The translations under genes and the position numbers were made by a program. Of a stretch of DNA of 64,000 nt, positions 1 through 12,950 are shown in pieces. The notes beneath the pieces were generated by a model. The model did not search any database, had not been told where the DNA came from, and worked only from the letters and a program-made list of their open reading frames with translations. Each line of letters begins with the position of its first letter. The stretch's first letter is position 1. This stretch comes from Centropus unirufus (taxonomy: Eukaryota; Chordata; Aves; Cuculiformes; Centropidae): assembly GCA_013397695.1 (NCBI GenBank), contig VYZI01000021.1, forward strand, positions 3,468,590 to 3,532,589. The letters run 5' to 3'.

Positions 1-2761
1 AAGAGCAAACTCTTCTTTTTTCTTTTTTTTTTATAAAACATAGGGCCATCTTCTCTGCATGGAATTAGTGCACCAGAGTCAAGGGCAGAAAAAAACGCAG
101 AGACAGACTTCCCTAACTTATACACCCCACAGGGACCAGCTGACGTTGAAAGAGCAGAGAAGTGAGCCATTAAAGTACGGTTTGGGATTGACACTGACCT
201 AGGCCTGCCATCCGGCATTGTCCTGCCATCTGCACAGACGTGAACTTTGCCTCTAAAATTTGGCTTCTCAATTAACGTGTCCAGCTGGGGGGAGAATTCC
301 GTCATTTGCCTAATATCATTATTGCCACTGCTCTGACATATTAATATTAAAAATATATGTGAACAGATCAAGGATTTGCCTAAGCTTTTTTCTTTTTATT
401 TCACATAATAGGCAGGAGGTGAAAGAAGACACAATATAATTTGAAAAGCATAACCCTGATTAGACAGTGATCGGTACACAGCTAGAGCTTACATTTGAAA
501 ACATTTTTGTTATTAGCAGTGCCTGTCAAATACAATTCCTTTCTTTTTTTCTGTTGTGCAAGTAGATGCAAGGTCATGTGGTATTTTGAGGCTTCAGTAA
601 ACAGAAAATAAGTCATATCTTACCAAGGTATTTGAAGAATAGATATTTTAAGATGGTATTTTTGCCAGCAGACATTTTTTGTAACTGATAATTTTGTGAA
701 AGCTAGATTTGGGCTTCAGTTGCATTCTCATGGAATGGTGAAATTGGTGACTTCTATGGGGACTGGATTAGTCTTTAGGTAATGAATGAGACCTTAAACA
801 GTTTGAGTTAGGGAGACTGGAGATAGACTATTTTTGTAAACTTGGCACGATGCAGCTACTCCTAAGCTCAAAGATGCTTTAAATGGATAACTGATAATAA
901 CGTTATACCGTTATATTTATTTCTAGTCCCTGCTGGAGAAAACAACATGTTTTCCATAGCCTCTCCAACATTATGTGCCACTGTTCTTCACTTAAAAAAA
1001 TGCTTCTAACACAAAGTCACCTTAAAAATATTAGTATTCTGTTTGTCTCGGTGTTCTGGGTTGTTTTCAGCCTTGAGCCTATCAACATGTGTGTACTTGC
1101 TTACTTTTTATACCTCATAGCAATCACATCAAACTCCCAACAACTCGTGAATAAATCTAAATCTACCAATAACTGAACACATCTCTGTAAAATCCAAAAG
1201 CTCCTTTGAAAATTACTCCCTTAACATACTTGTAAAAAGTGGGAATTTTCAAAAATATCTCAGTTGCTCAGACATACAACCATCAGTAGTTTTTAATAAG
1301 CCCCTATACTACCAAACTCATAGAGGCACTTATAAAAAACCCTCAAACTATTCCTTTTCTTAAATTATGGAGCTTTTCTCAGGCATTTCCTTATGACTCT
1401 TAAAGTCAAGGGTAATTCACTTCTCTGTTATAATGAGGCCTTTTAGAGCTAGATGAAATGGAGCAAGTTTCCAGTTACTAATATGAGTCTTTGTATTGAA
1501 TTTAATTATTCCTGGTCTTGTCTTAAATCAGTATCAGTGCAAAACATAGATGAAACTGAGACTTCCATTAACAAAAGGTTCTGAGGATTAAATAGTTTCT
1601 TTAAATGTATCACATGCTTTTATCATAACAAAACAAGGCTGTGCTGTCCCTTCTTGAAATATGCTTGTCTCTGATTTAATCTTAAATGAAAGAAATTATG
1701 TGCACTTATATATTCTAGATGGAGCAGAGGACCTAATTTACAGAAAATTCTCTGTCTGTTAATCTGGAAACTGTAGATATATTCCCAAAGTTTTCCCATG
1801 CAGTGCAGTAGTGACACTACAGCTCCTTCTCTGAGCATTTTTGACCTAAAAATTCTAATTTGAAGTATTAAGAAAGGAAAAAAAATAAATAACTAGAATA
1901 GCAGCAGGAAACAAATGCATTATAGATACTGGCTATAAAGAGCAGGAATGCAGTATCACTGTTTCTCCAAATTAACTGCAAGCTCTTGGAAGTTCAGTGT
2001 GTTGCTGATCATATCAAGTCAGAGGCTTTGAGGAGATGAGAGCAGCAGGTAAACACATGGCACGCAGGTTTAAACAAAGCGGTTTATATCTCTGGAGTGT
2101 TTGTGTGGCGTTTTGTGACTCAAAATGTTATTAGACTTTCAAGCTGCTTGAAATTTAAAAATCTTGCCTTAAATATGTTGGATTTGCTGTCGGATAACTT
2201 GGTAAAACTTGTTCCGCTGAAGAAGTTATTGAGTAGACCAGTGGTAAAATGACTGAGTGATCTGCTGCTGGCAGGGTGGCATCTCTGGGAGCTAGATACT
2301 CATTTTTTCAGAGGTCCATTGGCTGGGAATGTCCTCCTCCCTTCCATGATTTCCCTTCCCTTCTCAGTGCGAACAAATTTCCCAGAAATTCTTCAAGCTT
2401 GGTTTTACAGCATTTGCAGCTCTTTTCTCCCTCCAGTGTTGTTTTTCTTTGGGAAGTAGATGATATCCCTCTGTTGTTGGGTTTCTTTCCCCTTTGGAAA
2501 AAAAACTGTTTTCAGAAATGCTTCAAATACTTCCCCTGTAAGCAATTCTGTCTTACGCCCCAAAGGCACTCTGAGCTGAGCTGATTTAAGGATTTTGAAG
2601 GACACTGGAAATGGTGATATGCGATATAATTCCAAGGCACCTTCTTAAGAATATGTTAAAAATGGATTATAGCTTTTATTCTTTACTCACACTTCATTTT
2701 TCCTAGTGGCTGATTACAATTTCCATCTGTTTATTTCAACATCATGCAGTGGGCAAGAAGA

Positions 2762-2790
2762 AGTACATACTGTACAACAGTACATACTGT
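2762..2790. repeat. 17-bp spaced direct repeat
   Basis: AGTACATACTGT occurs at 2762-2773 and again exactly at 2779-2790, separated by ACAAC. The unit contains the partly palindromic AGTACATACT, so the block may also fold back. No function is recognised. Confidence 0.6.
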
Positions 2791-3054
2791 TTCTGCTCCC
2801 AGCTCCTACTACTTCTAATATGGTTGTAATCTCAGTATTAAGGTCCATACAGAACTATCCAGGAGCTGGTCTGGGTTTTGGTACCCAAGTTGACACATAC
2901 AGCCTTACCCTCCGAGGGTTTAAGCATCAATAAATGCAACTGAAACTGAGTGAACCCAGGACTTCTGAAATCTCTCCACCTCTACAGTAAAATTAAAGCT
3001 AAAATGACTGGAAATTTCTGGAAATGTAATTTATACTTTTGTCATGCTGAAGAA

Positions 3055-3086
3055 TGATGAAAAGTATTTGTGATGAAAAGTATATA
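3055..3086. repeat. 16-bp tandem duplication
   Basis: GATGAAAAGTAT occurs at 3056-3067 and at 3072-3083, giving two adjacent units of 16 bp starting TGATGAAAAGTAT. It looks like a replication-slippage micro-duplication. Confidence 0.6.
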
Positions 3087-6000
3087 GGATAGCTGATAGC
3101 AGGTTGATACTTTGTCTTGCTACATTCTTGGATTCTAGAACATAGAACGTTTTTGGATATAAAAGTCACATGTTTAGTTTTATATAAACTCTGGTTCCTA
3201 GTCATCAAGGCAATTCTGCAGTAAATCAGATATTTACATTTGGTCTCTTCAGGCAAGGCCAGAACTATAGAACTTGGCTAAGAACACTGTAAATTCTGCT
3301 TTGATAATATCCATTACAAAATGAGTTAGCAATGTTTTTGGTAGATGTTTATGCTCAACCCTTTGTAACAGCATGAGATAAGCAACACAATGAGAGCACC
3401 ACATTTGTAAAAATGATAACTTCAAAACTACCAGAAGTTACAAATATTAAAAGTCAAACAGGAATTGTCTTGTGTGGATGACGTGTGAAATTTCAGAGTT
3501 TCACCAAGGTATTTGATATTCATTCCATATTTGTTATACTCTACTGATGTGTCTAAAACCAGTGCTTTTTGCTTGGTTCGGATTTTTTTTTTTATTATCT
3601 GTGGCAGCTTAGCAACAATTAACACATCTTCCCACTGTCATAGTCGGTACGTATTCAAACAACACTTTTGACAGTTTCAGAGGCTCTAACTTCATATTTT
3701 TTTCTTCTTTCACACATGAACTTCTCTGCCTTGTTTTTATTAAATGGAAATGCTACATAACTATTGGAAGGAGACTCAGACTGAAACTGGACCAGAAATA
3801 TTAACTAGCTCAAATGAGAAATACAAACTAAAAAGCTGTCTGTCCATTTTGGAAACATGCAGATAATGTGTATGTCACTTGAAATTCACATGCATTTGGG
3901 ATCTGCAAAGAAAAGTAATATACAGCAATGATATCTTTGATCATTGAAAGAACTCAGAAACATAGGAACTCTGTCGAGTGTGGTTATCATCAACCCATTT
4001 TCTATTCCCAGTGCACAAATCATTTCATGCATTCTACAACCCAAGCCACGATGCTGGGCTTCAAAAGCAATTTCAGCAGCAAAATAAGGTGCTTTTCTTC
4101 AATTTTCAAGCCATTTGTACGAGGTTAGTGTTGTTTACCCACCTGGTACACTGATATTTACATACCCCTTTAAAGAAAATTGGTAGGTATGATTTATGGA
4201 GTACTGTAAGAGCACAATTTTCCATGTAGTGCACCTAATCTGAAAGGGCACTTGCAAAGGTCACTCTGGCCATACAAATACCAAGTCTTCTCTTTGGAAT
4301 AAGTTAGGATATTCATTTTTCTTGGAAAATGTCAGCAGTACCCTACTCCAGGGGTTAGTTTATGCAGATAAATGCGTAAGCCTTTAATCTTAAGGCAAAA
4401 ATACTCTACACAAATGTAAGAGAAGTCCATCTATCACTGTTAAGACCTGTAATTTGTTTTTATTTAAATCCCAAGCCAGGGCAGCCTGGGCAACAAAATT
4501 GTTAACATGGTAGCTCACATCTGAGCCAAGATTAAAGTATATAAACATACATCTGCTTTCAACTTGGGTGAACAATACAACATGTCTTCTGAAAGCCATA
4601 ATCTGGATTTTGAACATCTTCAAAATCTGTTCTTGTTGTGCTACTGTGGAGTCTCAGAGTGTCTGACCCTAGCACACTGAATTGTCCAAGAGCTGCACTG
4701 TGTATTTCCAGCATTTTATCTCTCAATGAAGAACAGTGACAAATGTTTTTATAGTAAACACACTGTAACTAAAAAAGAGATTCATTTTCTAGCTTTGGAC
4801 AAAAAGGACATAAACCTAGGAATTGCTTTGAATAATGCCAGAGTGATTTTTCATGTAGAATATTGATTTATTTATTTTTTTAATGTGGGGAATGCTCTAT
4901 GTTTAGGTTTTTTCCCCATTTATAATGGCCCTTCTTAATCATTACTGGAAGTTGTTATTGACAACAGGAAACACTTCCATCTTGGTTGTTAATCACATTC
5001 GTGCGAGAAGTTGTTTTTATAGATAGTTTTTCGTGCCTTGTTTTAAGTGATGTTGCAGAATGTTTTATAATGAGGAGTCTCAGCTTTATTCATGTTCTCT
5101 CAACGGCCGGAAACAAAGAATGCGATCTTAATGAGGTCTAGGAGATTTAAAAATGGAAATCATGCTGAAGTGCTTTTTAAAAGTGATGTTTCAAATGTCT
5201 AAAGTAGGGAACATAATACACATTTTTTTAGAAAATGCTGGTCAGTACTACTGAAATTTGAGGCCTATAGTATTCCATGCTGCACGAGGATGATGGACAG
5301 AATTGGTGATCTGAGTCTACTGCTATTCTCCTTCCTCTTGAATTTTTGCCTATTTAAACAAGGAAAAGGCAATATATGGTTCTTGTACATCCTTACTGCA
5401 GATGAGTCAACTTAAAAGACATCTGGACTTTGTGCAATTTATTGCAACAGTAGCAAATAAGTGTGGTTCAATCGATGAATTAGGAAGCCCTTCAGAACCT
5501 GATGCAATAGAACGGTTTATTTTGGAAGAATAATTTGCTTTCACATGCTGTAAATTTTGAAAAATTGGACTTTTAAGTGAAATTGTAATGCATATTTTTG
5601 TTACCTAGCTTGGACTTTCTCCTTTGTGCTTTTTTACCAATAGGGTAACACACAGGAAAACCTCAGAAAGTAATCTACCTGCAAGTCTAATCCTTTCAGG
5701 TCCTTAGTCACTTTGGATGATGTCCCAGTCCCTTAAAGCCAAGTGACCATACAGCTATGTATGCACACTCTGATACTAACACCGTTTAATGCTTCTCAAA
5801 ATAGGAAATGACCAGTTAATAGAATGAACCATAGTACTGGCCATGAAAATAAATCTCTATCAGATGCTTTTAATTGCAGAGAAGATTCTTCCTAGATTTG
5901 TGGATGCTGCTGGGCTCATCTTTCCTTTGATGCTTTGCTTTATCCATACAATGTTTCACTTAGAAGCAAAGCATGCATGAAATGAAGACTAGCTGCAGTA

Positions 6001-9000
6001 CCCAAACCTCAATAGTTCTGTCAGCATATATTTACTAAGGTTAATTAATCTTGAAGTAGCTCAGCTGTTTCGACAGGAGAGTGAAATATATAATAATATT
6101 GTAAGGAAAAAAAAATAATCCCCATATATTCACAAAAGGTGTAGTCACAAGACAGAAATATTTTGAGGACTGAGGTCTAGGTAGCCTTGTTACTGTAACA
6201 GATAGTAATTAGGAATAGCTGAGAACCTCTGTGAAAGGGAACCTGCTCTGTCCTGATAGCTATGAGTGAACTCGAGAGCTGAAGTAGATGAAAATATTGG
6301 TTTAATATAATTGTTTCATTTGAAACGTTAAAAAACCCCACTAATGATCTTTCGTAGGCCTTGAAAAAATGACAGTCCTCAGGGAGCTTGTTTTAGATTG
6401 ATACATTGTATTCTTTGCCTCATTAGAACAAACTCTAATACAGGGAAATGAAGTCCTCCTTCAGAAGAACCTAGTGCTGGTCACAATAAAGTGTTTAATT
6501 TTCTTTTCACTAGTATCTCCAAAAGTAAGGTAAAAAAAATGTTTTGTTAGAGAATCTGCAACTTTCACTATGGACCACATTGGAATCTTCCGCAGCAACT
6601 CCATATTGCCATTAAAGAGGGTAACACAAACTGGATGAGATTCCAAACAGGCGATTAGTTTGCCATTGAAGCATAACCAATGCCTCAACTAAAACAAGCA
6701 AACAAGCAGTTGAACATGTTAACATAATTTTCTATCATTTCTTTTTGATGTGGATTGGATGGAAATAATCTGGGATGGAAGCCATAATGTAGATTTTCAA
6801 AATTGATTAGCATTTTTGGACAGTGGCAGCAATTTCTGTGGTGGTATAATTTATTTTAAGCTAAAACTGATTAGTGCTTTTTTGAAAAATGTGCGCCAAA
6901 ATTGCTATGCAAATCAAGGTAAATGGAGCCATGAACTGATGGTAGAAACATGAACCATGGTAAAATGTTAGCTCAATCTAGCGGAGGTCAGTCAATATTG
7001 CATTATATGCAAGATGGCTGTGAATAGTTTTCCTTGGGTTTAGACTGGTGATTTAGAATTGTCAAACAATACTTACTATGTGTAAAACAGATAGTATGTT
7101 GGTGGAAGAAAAGATGTTTTGTTCATTGTCATAACATTAGTCATGGATAAATTCACTTTAATTCTAATGTGGATGTAACATATAATTCCATAGAAATTCC
7201 ATTGTAGCTTAATGTTAATGTCCACTTACTTTGATGTTTCAGTGACTTTAAGGATTGTCATTGCAAATGTTCAGTCAATCCCAGCTGACTGCTACTATAA
7301 ATGGATTGTATTTTTACAGCTCTTTGACTTCATCTCTATTTCTGATACAGGAAAACAATCCACACAGAAACTATGTTTTTTTGGTGTTATCAAACACAAA
7401 CAGAGAGTTAAGGAGTGAGTCATACCAGGGCAATTCTGAAAAGAATGAGAACCTTCAAAGGTCAGCTTTTCTTGCTCGTCAATTGTTGACATTTAAGCAT
7501 TTATTTCAGACGTTGCTGATAATGTTTTCTGAGATAGTGGGGAAGAATTGCTGTGGTGGTATGCAATTATGAGGATAATGAAATGCAAAAATGCAAATAA
7601 GGTGATACGTGCCAGTCCTTTGGAGTGCCTTTTGTCAGAATTGCAGACACCAAAGACTTTGATAGATACCATGTCAGTACTCATTGCTAGAGCTGTGATA
7701 TCTTTTAAAGAAGCATCTCTAACATGTTATCACTGGATGCTAATTAGAAGTAACCTTTGAAGATGAAAAATCCAGAGGTCATATTCCGTAAACTCTAAAA
7801 ACCGCATCAGACTAATTGTGTCAATATCATTTTGCTGCACAAGCCGACGTTGCCCATTTTTTATGCTGCATTTGTACATCAACACTGTAATATCCAGTTC
7901 AATGACATTTAATATACCTTCTGCCCCACGGATTTTTTTTCACATGTCTATATCCTGTTCAATAAATTTTTCCCCAATTTTTGGGTAAAAACTATGAATA
8001 TATATTCTTGCATACATCTTAGAAATTAGTATCCAAGGTCTCCATAAGTCAGCGTTGTATTAGATCAGACAAAGAACAGTCAGAAATAATGGATATGATA
8101 AGCGACAAATACATTGAGGCTGAAAATCAGAAGAGCAACTGCTGTAGTGGAGTAATGAAGCTTTAGTAGTAAAATGCTTTAGTAGTGTTAAGATGGGAAC
8201 GAAATACTTAATTTTTTTTCATGACATAGTTTCCTCTAGTATTTAGGCCGTGATTTTCCTGAACTAGAAGGTCTTAGGTTCCTAATGTTCAGATTTTGTC
8301 CAATTTCAGCCAACTTGATTCAGTGTTACAAATTCAAAACGCATTCAAATGTCACACCCAGAGCAGGACTGCCAGTAAATGTGAAATAAACAGAAAACAC
8401 AAGGAGGTAATATTTTAAAACAGTGGTTTGGTTTAATGAGTCTTCATACCAACTAGATCTTGTAATTTCCCTAGAATCAGAGAGGAATGATTTCCTGAAG
8501 TGATTTCTTCAAAAATTCTTTCTGTTGCCAAATGTTCCTGTGAAACTAAGAAGAAACTTCCAAAGGCAAGTGTAGTTGTTCAACAGCCACTGAAAAAGGG
8601 GGCACATTTAGCTTAATTGCATGGACTAGCTACAGCTGTCAATACTTAATTTTCTTTTGCACCATTTAATATATTCAGATTTTAAGTTTTTGACATGGAA
8701 ACCTTAAAAGAACTAGAATAATTTCTGTGTTTGTGGCTTGTTTTGCATACAATATATATCAGCTTTGATGTCATTTCACTAGGGAGCTAGTTGTCGATCC
8801 CTGCGTACAGTTTTTTCTAAAACTTTTAATGTGGTTTTCTTTTATGATGCTCTCTCAGATATAAAGCTACTGTACTTTGGCTCCAACTTAATCAATCCTC
8901 ATTATAATTACACTCAGCACGTTATCAACTTTGTATTGCACTCAAAATTACTTGCCCCTGGGGAATGATGCTAATAAGAATACGAAACAAATCTCAGGCA

Positions 9001-11100
9001 AAACTTCTGTCTCTCACATTTCTTGCAGATTTAAATTTTAGAAGGCTATCTTTGTCACTTTTGAAATAGAAGATGCTGCATTCTGAAAGCTCCTTTCTTG
9101 CTATGTCTTTCGTATTTGTCTGTGATAGGTTCTAGTCATCAGCTAAGGTTCCCATGTGCTGCAATAATGAAAGTGATAATTATTTTTAGTGTTACTGGAA
9201 GACCGCTTTACCTCTGTCAGAAAAGGTTGGCTGTAATAAAAAATCTCTATTATACCAGGACTCACTAGATGAATTAAAGAGATAAATGTACACCTGCTAC
9301 TTTAGTCCTGTTTTCTGCAGCATGTCTGTAAATCTAACTTATAGGATTGGTAAATAAAAAGAGATATAAGGTGAAATCCTTGCTAAATTCATTGGCAAAT
9401 ATCTATTCACTACCAACTAAGCAAAGCTTATTTACAGTTGCTTAAATGACAGTTATGGAATTCAACTGTTTTTATTCCCATGCCTTCGAGTATCCTATTT
9501 TCCTATTAAATTATGACCACAACGTGGTAACCCATGTAATTAAGATTTGTCCTGTGTAAGGGTCACTGTTCCGTGTTATGGTCCAGAAGGGTATACTATG
9601 AACCAGGGCATGCTTGTATTAGATCTATGTCTCAGCACTGTTTAGTTCTAAATAAGCCAATTCAGTTCTGCTACGGGGTGTAGAGACACGAAGTCCAGCC
9701 TGTGCCTCATTCTGCCAGGTTTGTTTCTCATCCAGAAAAACATGAGCATCTGCCAGGACTGGGTTCAACAGGAGTGATTCAGTTTTGGAAATTACTGCAT
9801 TTATTTGCAGCTTAATGACATTGCAGCAAGTAGAATTAAAATTTAAGCTTAATTCAAGACCTAAAAAATATAATATTTTTGATGGAGGCACCGCTCTTAC
9901 CAAAATACAAAAACACCCTGCAACAGTGCATTGCCTATCATCTTTGGTCTAGTGCTCTGGTCTGCACAGATTTCCTCACTGCTACAAGAAGGCTGCTGCT
10001 GATTGTTTTTCAGTAAAACAGACTCAGCCCTGATTTTAGATCTAATTCCCAGTTGATTTGACATTTTTAAATGACATATATTTGAAGAAAAATTCTGTAC
10101 CAGTTGCAAATTGTTTGTCTTCTTCAGAAAGAGTAGGAACAGCATGATTCATTTTCCTTGATTACTACTGGAGCTTCCAGGTGTTTTTCTTGTGTTGCTG
10201 CTGCTAGGATATGAAAGACATAAAATCTAGAGACAAACTTCGTAGCCTACTCTTATCATGAAGTGGTTTGTTTCCCGTGCTCTGCTCCTTCCAAGTGTCA
10301 TAGCAACACGAGGGAAAACACCATTATGAAGCTGTATTGTGTCCAGCACGTCCTTTCTCATTGAAAGTATTGGGAGTTATTTCTCAGCCTAGGTTTCTTA
10401 AAACTTCGATTGTTGGTCCATATAGAGGAGGAAAACATCCACCTGCAACATATGGAGTAACCCATTTCTTGTGCAAGGAGGTGAACATACAATAAATTGA
10501 TATATTTGCATAGGATGGGTGTTTTAATATCTCCCTCCTTTACTGTTCAATTTGTTTCTAAGGACAAGGGTATGTGGCTACTGTGACATTCACCTGTGCT
10601 ACGCTGCCCTCCAAAATTCATTGCACTAAATAAAAAGACAAACATCCCCAGTTTCCACTGCTCAGCCTGAGTCAGGTCAAGATAGATGTGGCTTAGCTTC
10701 CAAGCCTGCTCAAATGTGTTCGTAATTCCCATCACCTGAAAAAGTTCAGATTTTCTTTTTAATTGCGAAAGAGCCCTGCATCCCACATACTTATATAAAT
10801 ACTCAAAATCTTTTCAAATCATGTTATTTAATGTAGTCAACCCACGCAGAAGAAGAACCACCTGACAGACTACATATCTCAGGATGGAAACAGAGGGCAC
10901 AACCTGCTCCCAGGTATAAAGGCTCATGTGTGGGTGCCTGAGATGGCGTTAGAGTATGTTTGGTATGGTGGGTTTCTGAATATTTTTTGGTGCAAAGGCC
11001 AGATGTTCCGCTCCAGAGCTTCTGTGTGAAGGTAACTTTCTGGTAATTATTACATGTGTCTTTCCTATTGTCTAATTGCTTCCTTCAGTATCTACTTTTC

Positions 11101-12950
11101 TTGTAATTCACACTTTTGCTATTATAACAGCGATAAAATCATAGGATTTTTAAGATATCCCTTTCCTTTGTGCTTATCACTCCATGTTTTGCTGTAAGAT
11201 TTTGGTGTGATTTGTGCTGTTCTAAGACAAAAGAGATTTCCTGCTGGCTCTCCTAGTGTTGATGCTGGTTGTAAGGGAGTTGTAGCACCTGTGTGTGCAT
11301 GGACTGACAGTGACCTTGTGTTTCTGGTGCCAGGTATTTCTACTCTTTGGTCTAGACAGTGAATGCTGTAATTACAGTAAGGCATTGCATCCCAATAAAT
11401 ATTAGGTTGTGAGCTAATTAGTCTCAGATGACTCATGGAGGGAGAGACCCTTCTGTGCACTGTGAACAGTGATATTCGAGGGTGGTGGTGGCAGCTCCAG
11501 GGGTGCAAGGGGAGAGTGCTAAGAATCAGCTCTTTGAAAAGTTTGCTTCCTTCCTTGTTCCCCTGCCTTAGTGCTGGGAGGGAATGAGAACACATCCTTG
11601 CCCATCCAGCTCAAATGTGGCCTGTCTGACCCAACTAATGCTACTGGCACTGCATGAATTTCTGCCTCTGGATTCTCCAGTATAAGCAGCCAATTTATGG
11701 TTCCTTCTTCCACGGATGGGGGAAGTAGCTCTTTGTGCCCTTTATGCCTCACTCATAAAAGTCTGGACTTGATTTGGCCCATGTGAATTAGGCCTGTAAA
11801 AACAAAAGGCAGGTGATGTTTGCAACACCAGGCTCACCGCATAAATCAGCTCTGTTCTTTCTTTTTCTTTTTTTTTTTAATATGTTAATGTCATACAGTG
11901 AGCCTGAAATAAAATCCTCATTAATGAAGGAAAAATAAGGCGCCTCATGAACTGTATGCCACAGCCATGCATGAGACACTCCTCCACTTTATTAGCCTGC
12001 TGCCGTACCTCACCAGTGATCTCAGCCTGCTGAGTTGGGCTGCCCATTTGTTCCCTGGGATGGGAGGGTAATTAGTTCGCCATGCTGGCTGTGTCCTGAG
12101 CCTCTCCTGAGCAGAAGCTGACAGCCATGTGCAGCGTTGTGATGTGGAATACTGGTCATTAGGGACAGAGCTGAGATTACCTATCTTATTTCCTTTCTGA
12201 CCTAAGGTCAGAACTGAAGCACAGTCCCTGAGGTGAAGGGCTTTTGCTTTGTACCTAACACTGCCATGCTAACTAGCTCCCTCAGAGCTGGCACCTTAGG
12301 GAGACAGCAAATCTAAAATAAACATCATAACTAACATGAGTAATGTGGACGAAACAGCCCTCTCTGTATAGAAACACACTTTGTCATTTATGGTCAGTGT
12401 TACCAGGGAGACAATGAGAGACTTCACTATGCGTGTTTTGACCTTTCTTGCCTTAGTTGCAGTCTCAAGTCCATATTCCTTATGTTGGTTTCCTGGTGCA
12501 AGTCCAAAGAGGGGAAAAAACCCAACTAAACATGAGCAAAAGTTAATGACTTCTTAATTTCAGGTGTGAAAAAAGAGTATAACTGGGGCTGGCATCTTCC
12601 CACTGCAGGAAATCCCTCAGTGTTACTGAGTTAGACAGGATTCTAAGAGTAGGAAAAAGGTGCTGTGGAGAAGGATTCATGGTGATAATACCACTGTGTC
12701 ATGGCAAGACTCACTGGCAGTCATGACTTCTACCTGAAGAGGTCTTCCCTTGCCATGCAGCAGCGGATAGGGAGGCTACATCAGGAGAGAAGCAATAGAT
12801 GGAGCAAGGAGATGGCACTGGGTTCTGTCAGGGAGAAGGAAATGGAAAAGGACAGTGAGTCAAGTTTCTGGAAGCTGTGGCCCAGAGTAGCACTAAGCCT
12901 GGACTGAAGTGAGCTCCCTGCTCTATAACAGCTCTCTCTTGGTTTACCTT
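11101..12950. other. Slightly GC-richer non-coding block
   Basis: Base composition is closer to even here than on either side, and open frames are accordingly longer (157, 77, 63 and 68 codons). None has a recognisable domain. No repeat family is recognised. The T-rich run at 11862-11878 is simple sequence. The block could be an unrecognised decayed repeat or a lncRNA exon region; nothing in the sequence decides this. Confidence 0.5.
11122..11595 (-). other. Longest uninterrupted open frame (157 codons), not recognised
   Basis: An ATG-initiated frame of 157 codons on the minus strand, in a locally more GC-balanced block. The translation is rich in Ser, His and Leu. It shows no signal peptide, membrane segment, zinc-finger spacing or other domain pattern that I recognise. 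I see no convincing upstream coding exon or promoter. Two further short minus-strand frames lie upstream of it (11519-11752 and 11788-11979) but are equally featureless. It is most likely a chance frame; a lineage-specific or lncRNA-borne ORF is the alternative. Confidence 0.15.

Larger units (their letters stand above)
1..11100. other. AT-rich non-coding DNA
   Basis: No gene, RNA gene or recognisable transposon. Open frames are at most about 105 codons and unrelated to known families. Visible structure is limited to a T-rich start (11-32), the micro-duplications near 2762 and 3055, a repeated GCTTTAGTAG at about 8160-8187, and scattered homeodomain/POU-like words such as ATGCAAAT at 6905 and 7591. 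A short CpG-bearing stretch at about 5100-5130 (CAACGGCCGGAAACAAAG) stands out from AT-rich surroundings but has no assigned function. Confidence 0.7.
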
